Source: Mycobacterium sp. | Lineage (GTDB): Bacteria; Actinomycetota; Actinomycetes; Mycobacteriales; Mycobacteriaceae | DNA length: 64,000 nt | Reading direction: 5' to 3' | Assembly (NCBI GenBank): GCA_025965895.1 | Contig: JAOPWC010000130.1 | Coordinates: forward strand, 21,130-85,129 | Part shown: piece by piece, positions 62,569-64,000 of the stretch | Layout of the letters: every line of letters starts with the position of its first letter | How positions within the stretch are numbered: position 1 is the stretch's first letter | The notes under the pieces: generated by a model | Database searches by the model: none | Told to the model about the DNA's origin: nothing | Seen by the model: the letters and a program-made list of their open reading frames with translations, nothing else | Program-made: the position numbers and the translations under genes

Positions 62569-63927
62569 TCAATTGAATCGAGAGTCAGACTGGTGGTCAC
62601 GCGAGTCCCAAAACGTTTTCACCAAATGGTGTTTCCGGCACAGACACTTCAGGTTCGACGGATGCGTCGCCCCACCGGCGTCATATGGCACGGTGTGGTC
62701 GAGATCGCAGAGGTCCGCAGGCCGTCGGCAACCGGGGAAGCGGCACGTCAAGTCGCGGCAGCGCACGAAGGCGACGAGCGCCTCGGAAGGTCGGTAGCGC
62801 GGCTCGGGAGGTGCGTCGCCCGGGTGAGTAACCGTGCGGACCGTCGCGGCGCCCCGCGCAATGAGGTCGGTGAGCAATTCCGTTGGGATGACGGGGCCGC
62901 CGATGACGACCGCGGGCCGTGGCGGGGGATCCGGCAGCGGATCGGGCGGAGGTGGAAGCGAGCTCACCGCTGCGGTGAATTCCTCGGGCGTCCGGATCAT
63001 CAGTTGCCGCGTTGAACTCTCACCATGAGGGCTCAAGCGATCGGTGGCGGCATCGAGCGAGGCGGCTTCGGCCACCACGTGAACCACCACACCGCTCGGC
63101 GCAACCGACGGTGTTGCCCCGCAGGTAGATCCGCCACATGCACAGGTCAGCCTGGTCTGGCCGGCGGCCAGAGCGCCGAGAGCGTCAGCGCGGCGTTGTT
63201 CAACGGTCCGTGGGTCGGCCTCGCAGACTTGGTGCGCCATCGCGGTCAGTCGCCGGTCCAGCAGAGTGGCGTCGGTGGAGTAGAGCTCTCCCCATATCGA
63301 TGTGGTTTGCCCGTTAGGGGTCGTGTCGATCGTGAAGTGCCGGGAGCGCACCCTGTCGGCGGTGCGCCGCCGCGCAGCGGGATCGCGGCGTGTCACGATG
63401 ACGTCGACAGCCCGCTCGGTCTTGTCGACTGACATCGGTCCCCACCCGGTGATGGTGTCGGCGATCTCGGCGTCGATGCCGGCGAGGACATCGGGGTCGA
63501 TGGCCAGCAGCGTGCGCGCAATGATGATCTTCGCGGTCCGCAGAGAGATCTCGCCGGTGGCGAACACGGCGGCCACTTTTGGGAGCCGTTCGTCCAGGCA
63601 CGTCGCCCAGTGCAATTGAGCGGAAGCGGCCGCCGGCGTGATGCATTGCGCAGCGGCGACTTCGGCTGCTACCGCTTCCCAGGGGTCGATGCGCCACAGT
63701 TCGCGGCCGTTGCCGTCCTCGACCGGTATCTGCCGCCGCTTGTACAACTCCGCCACGGCGGCGAGTCGGCGGGCACACGCGGCGTTCTCGGCGCGCGCGG
63801 ATGTGCTGATCGCGTCCACCACCGCAGCGTCCTCCACGTCTTCGAACATACTTGCGACGCTACAGCCGTGCAGCCGCGTTGAATCGCCTTTTATGCGCGC
63901 GAAGTGGGTATTCGTTGCCTCATCCAA
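62569..63927 (-). pseudogene. DUF222-HNH endonuclease (13E12 type), C-terminally truncated
   Basis: 452 codons from ATG 63927. DUF222 region at 20-330 (EVAAAQCITPAAASAQLHWA, ARTLLAIDPDVLAG, TVEQRRADALGALAAGQ) and the HNH motif at the end (CRFPGCRRPADLCDLDHTVPYDAGG, NLKCLCRKHHLVKTFW), after which the frame ends within nine residues instead of running through the usual ~60-residue tail. It may still make a stable protein, as the HNH core is complete. The missing tail type occurs at 60401-60796. Confidence 0.8.
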
Positions 63928-63947
63928 AATGCGCGCGTGCGGCGTGC

Positions 63948-64000
63948 CTACCTGAGGGATCGTCGGAGGTCTCGGTAGGCCCAGACGATGGGGTTGACGT
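63948..64000 (-). CDS. C-terminus of an unidentified gene, partial
   Basis: The last bases on the minus strand read VNPIVWAYRDLRRSLR and stop TAG at 63948. This looks like a real protein end entering from the right edge, possibly a membrane or glycosyl-type protein, but too short to identify. Confidence 0.4.
   Translation of the reverse strand, partial: VNPIVWAYRDLRRSLR

Overview
The window looks like the chromosome of a rapidly growing mycobacterium (Mycolicibacterium type): very GC-rich, dense, with GTG starts and 1-4 nt start/stop overlaps. Its backbone follows, from memory and in reverse, the M. tuberculosis H37Rv order sdhA (Rv3318) to fadE25 (Rv3274c). An RsbW-SigF stress cassette, AccA3/AccD5/AccE5 acyl-CoA carboxylase, heme-binding (MHB-type) and PknH-sensor-type secreted proteins, UsfY-like proteins and 13E12-type HNH genes all fit. 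No rRNA, tRNA, CRISPR array, prophage or complete IS element was found.

Layout. 1-2.1 kb: start of the succinate dehydrogenase operon sdhC-sdhD-sdhA (minus; sdhA runs off the edge), with three repeat-encoded micro-ORFs (MSACAKS...). 2.3-15.3 kb: nucleoside salvage (cdd-deoA-add, upp, deoD, pmmB), two M20 amidohydrolases, a hemophore-like protein, small secreted proteins and an LtrA membrane protein. 15.6-27.7 kb: gamma-glutamylcyclotransferase-like protein, lpdA, glpD, an RluA pseudouridine synthase, an AraC regulator, an NmrA-like reductase, and the nei-lhr DNA-repair pair. 27.8-33.2 kb: a stress-type island (lipoprotein, PAS-ANTAR, cysteine-rich and UsfY-like small proteins, CsbD, acidic peptide, FAD/Rieske oxidoreductase), several of whose genes have SigF-like promoters.

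33.2-46.5 kb is the most unusual part: a glycan cluster with two GT4-type glycosyltransferases, a GT2 enzyme, a UDP-glucuronate decarboxylase-like enzyme, a NodU/CmcH-type carbamoyltransferase, a GT2-GmhB fusion, two GT9 (heptosyltransferase-type) enzymes, GmhA, a bifunctional HldE, an SDR and a UDP-glucose dehydrogenase. Together they encode a near-complete route from sedoheptulose-7-phosphate to ADP-D-glycero-beta-D-manno-heptose plus UDP-glucose to UDP-glucuronate to UDP-xylose, with transferases and a decorating carbamoyltransferase. ADP-heptose is the Gram-negative LPS precursor; in a mycobacterium this suggests an undescribed heptose-containing, probably carbamoylated glycoconjugate. GGTTT-N15/16-GGGTA-like sites precede several cluster genes, and sigF lies just downstream (47.8-49.1 kb), so a SigF-controlled stress glycan is the leading hypothesis.

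46.5-64 kb returns to the conserved backbone: topoisomerase IB, rsbW-sigF with a convergent STAS protein, accA3, sufE-sseA-maf-accE5-accD5, birA, a PH-domain protein, GtrA, purK-purE, fadE25, then a LipJ-like hydrolase/adenylate cyclase sitting between two pieces of 13E12-type HNH genes. Functions are assigned from motifs and remembered family sequences; no search was run.
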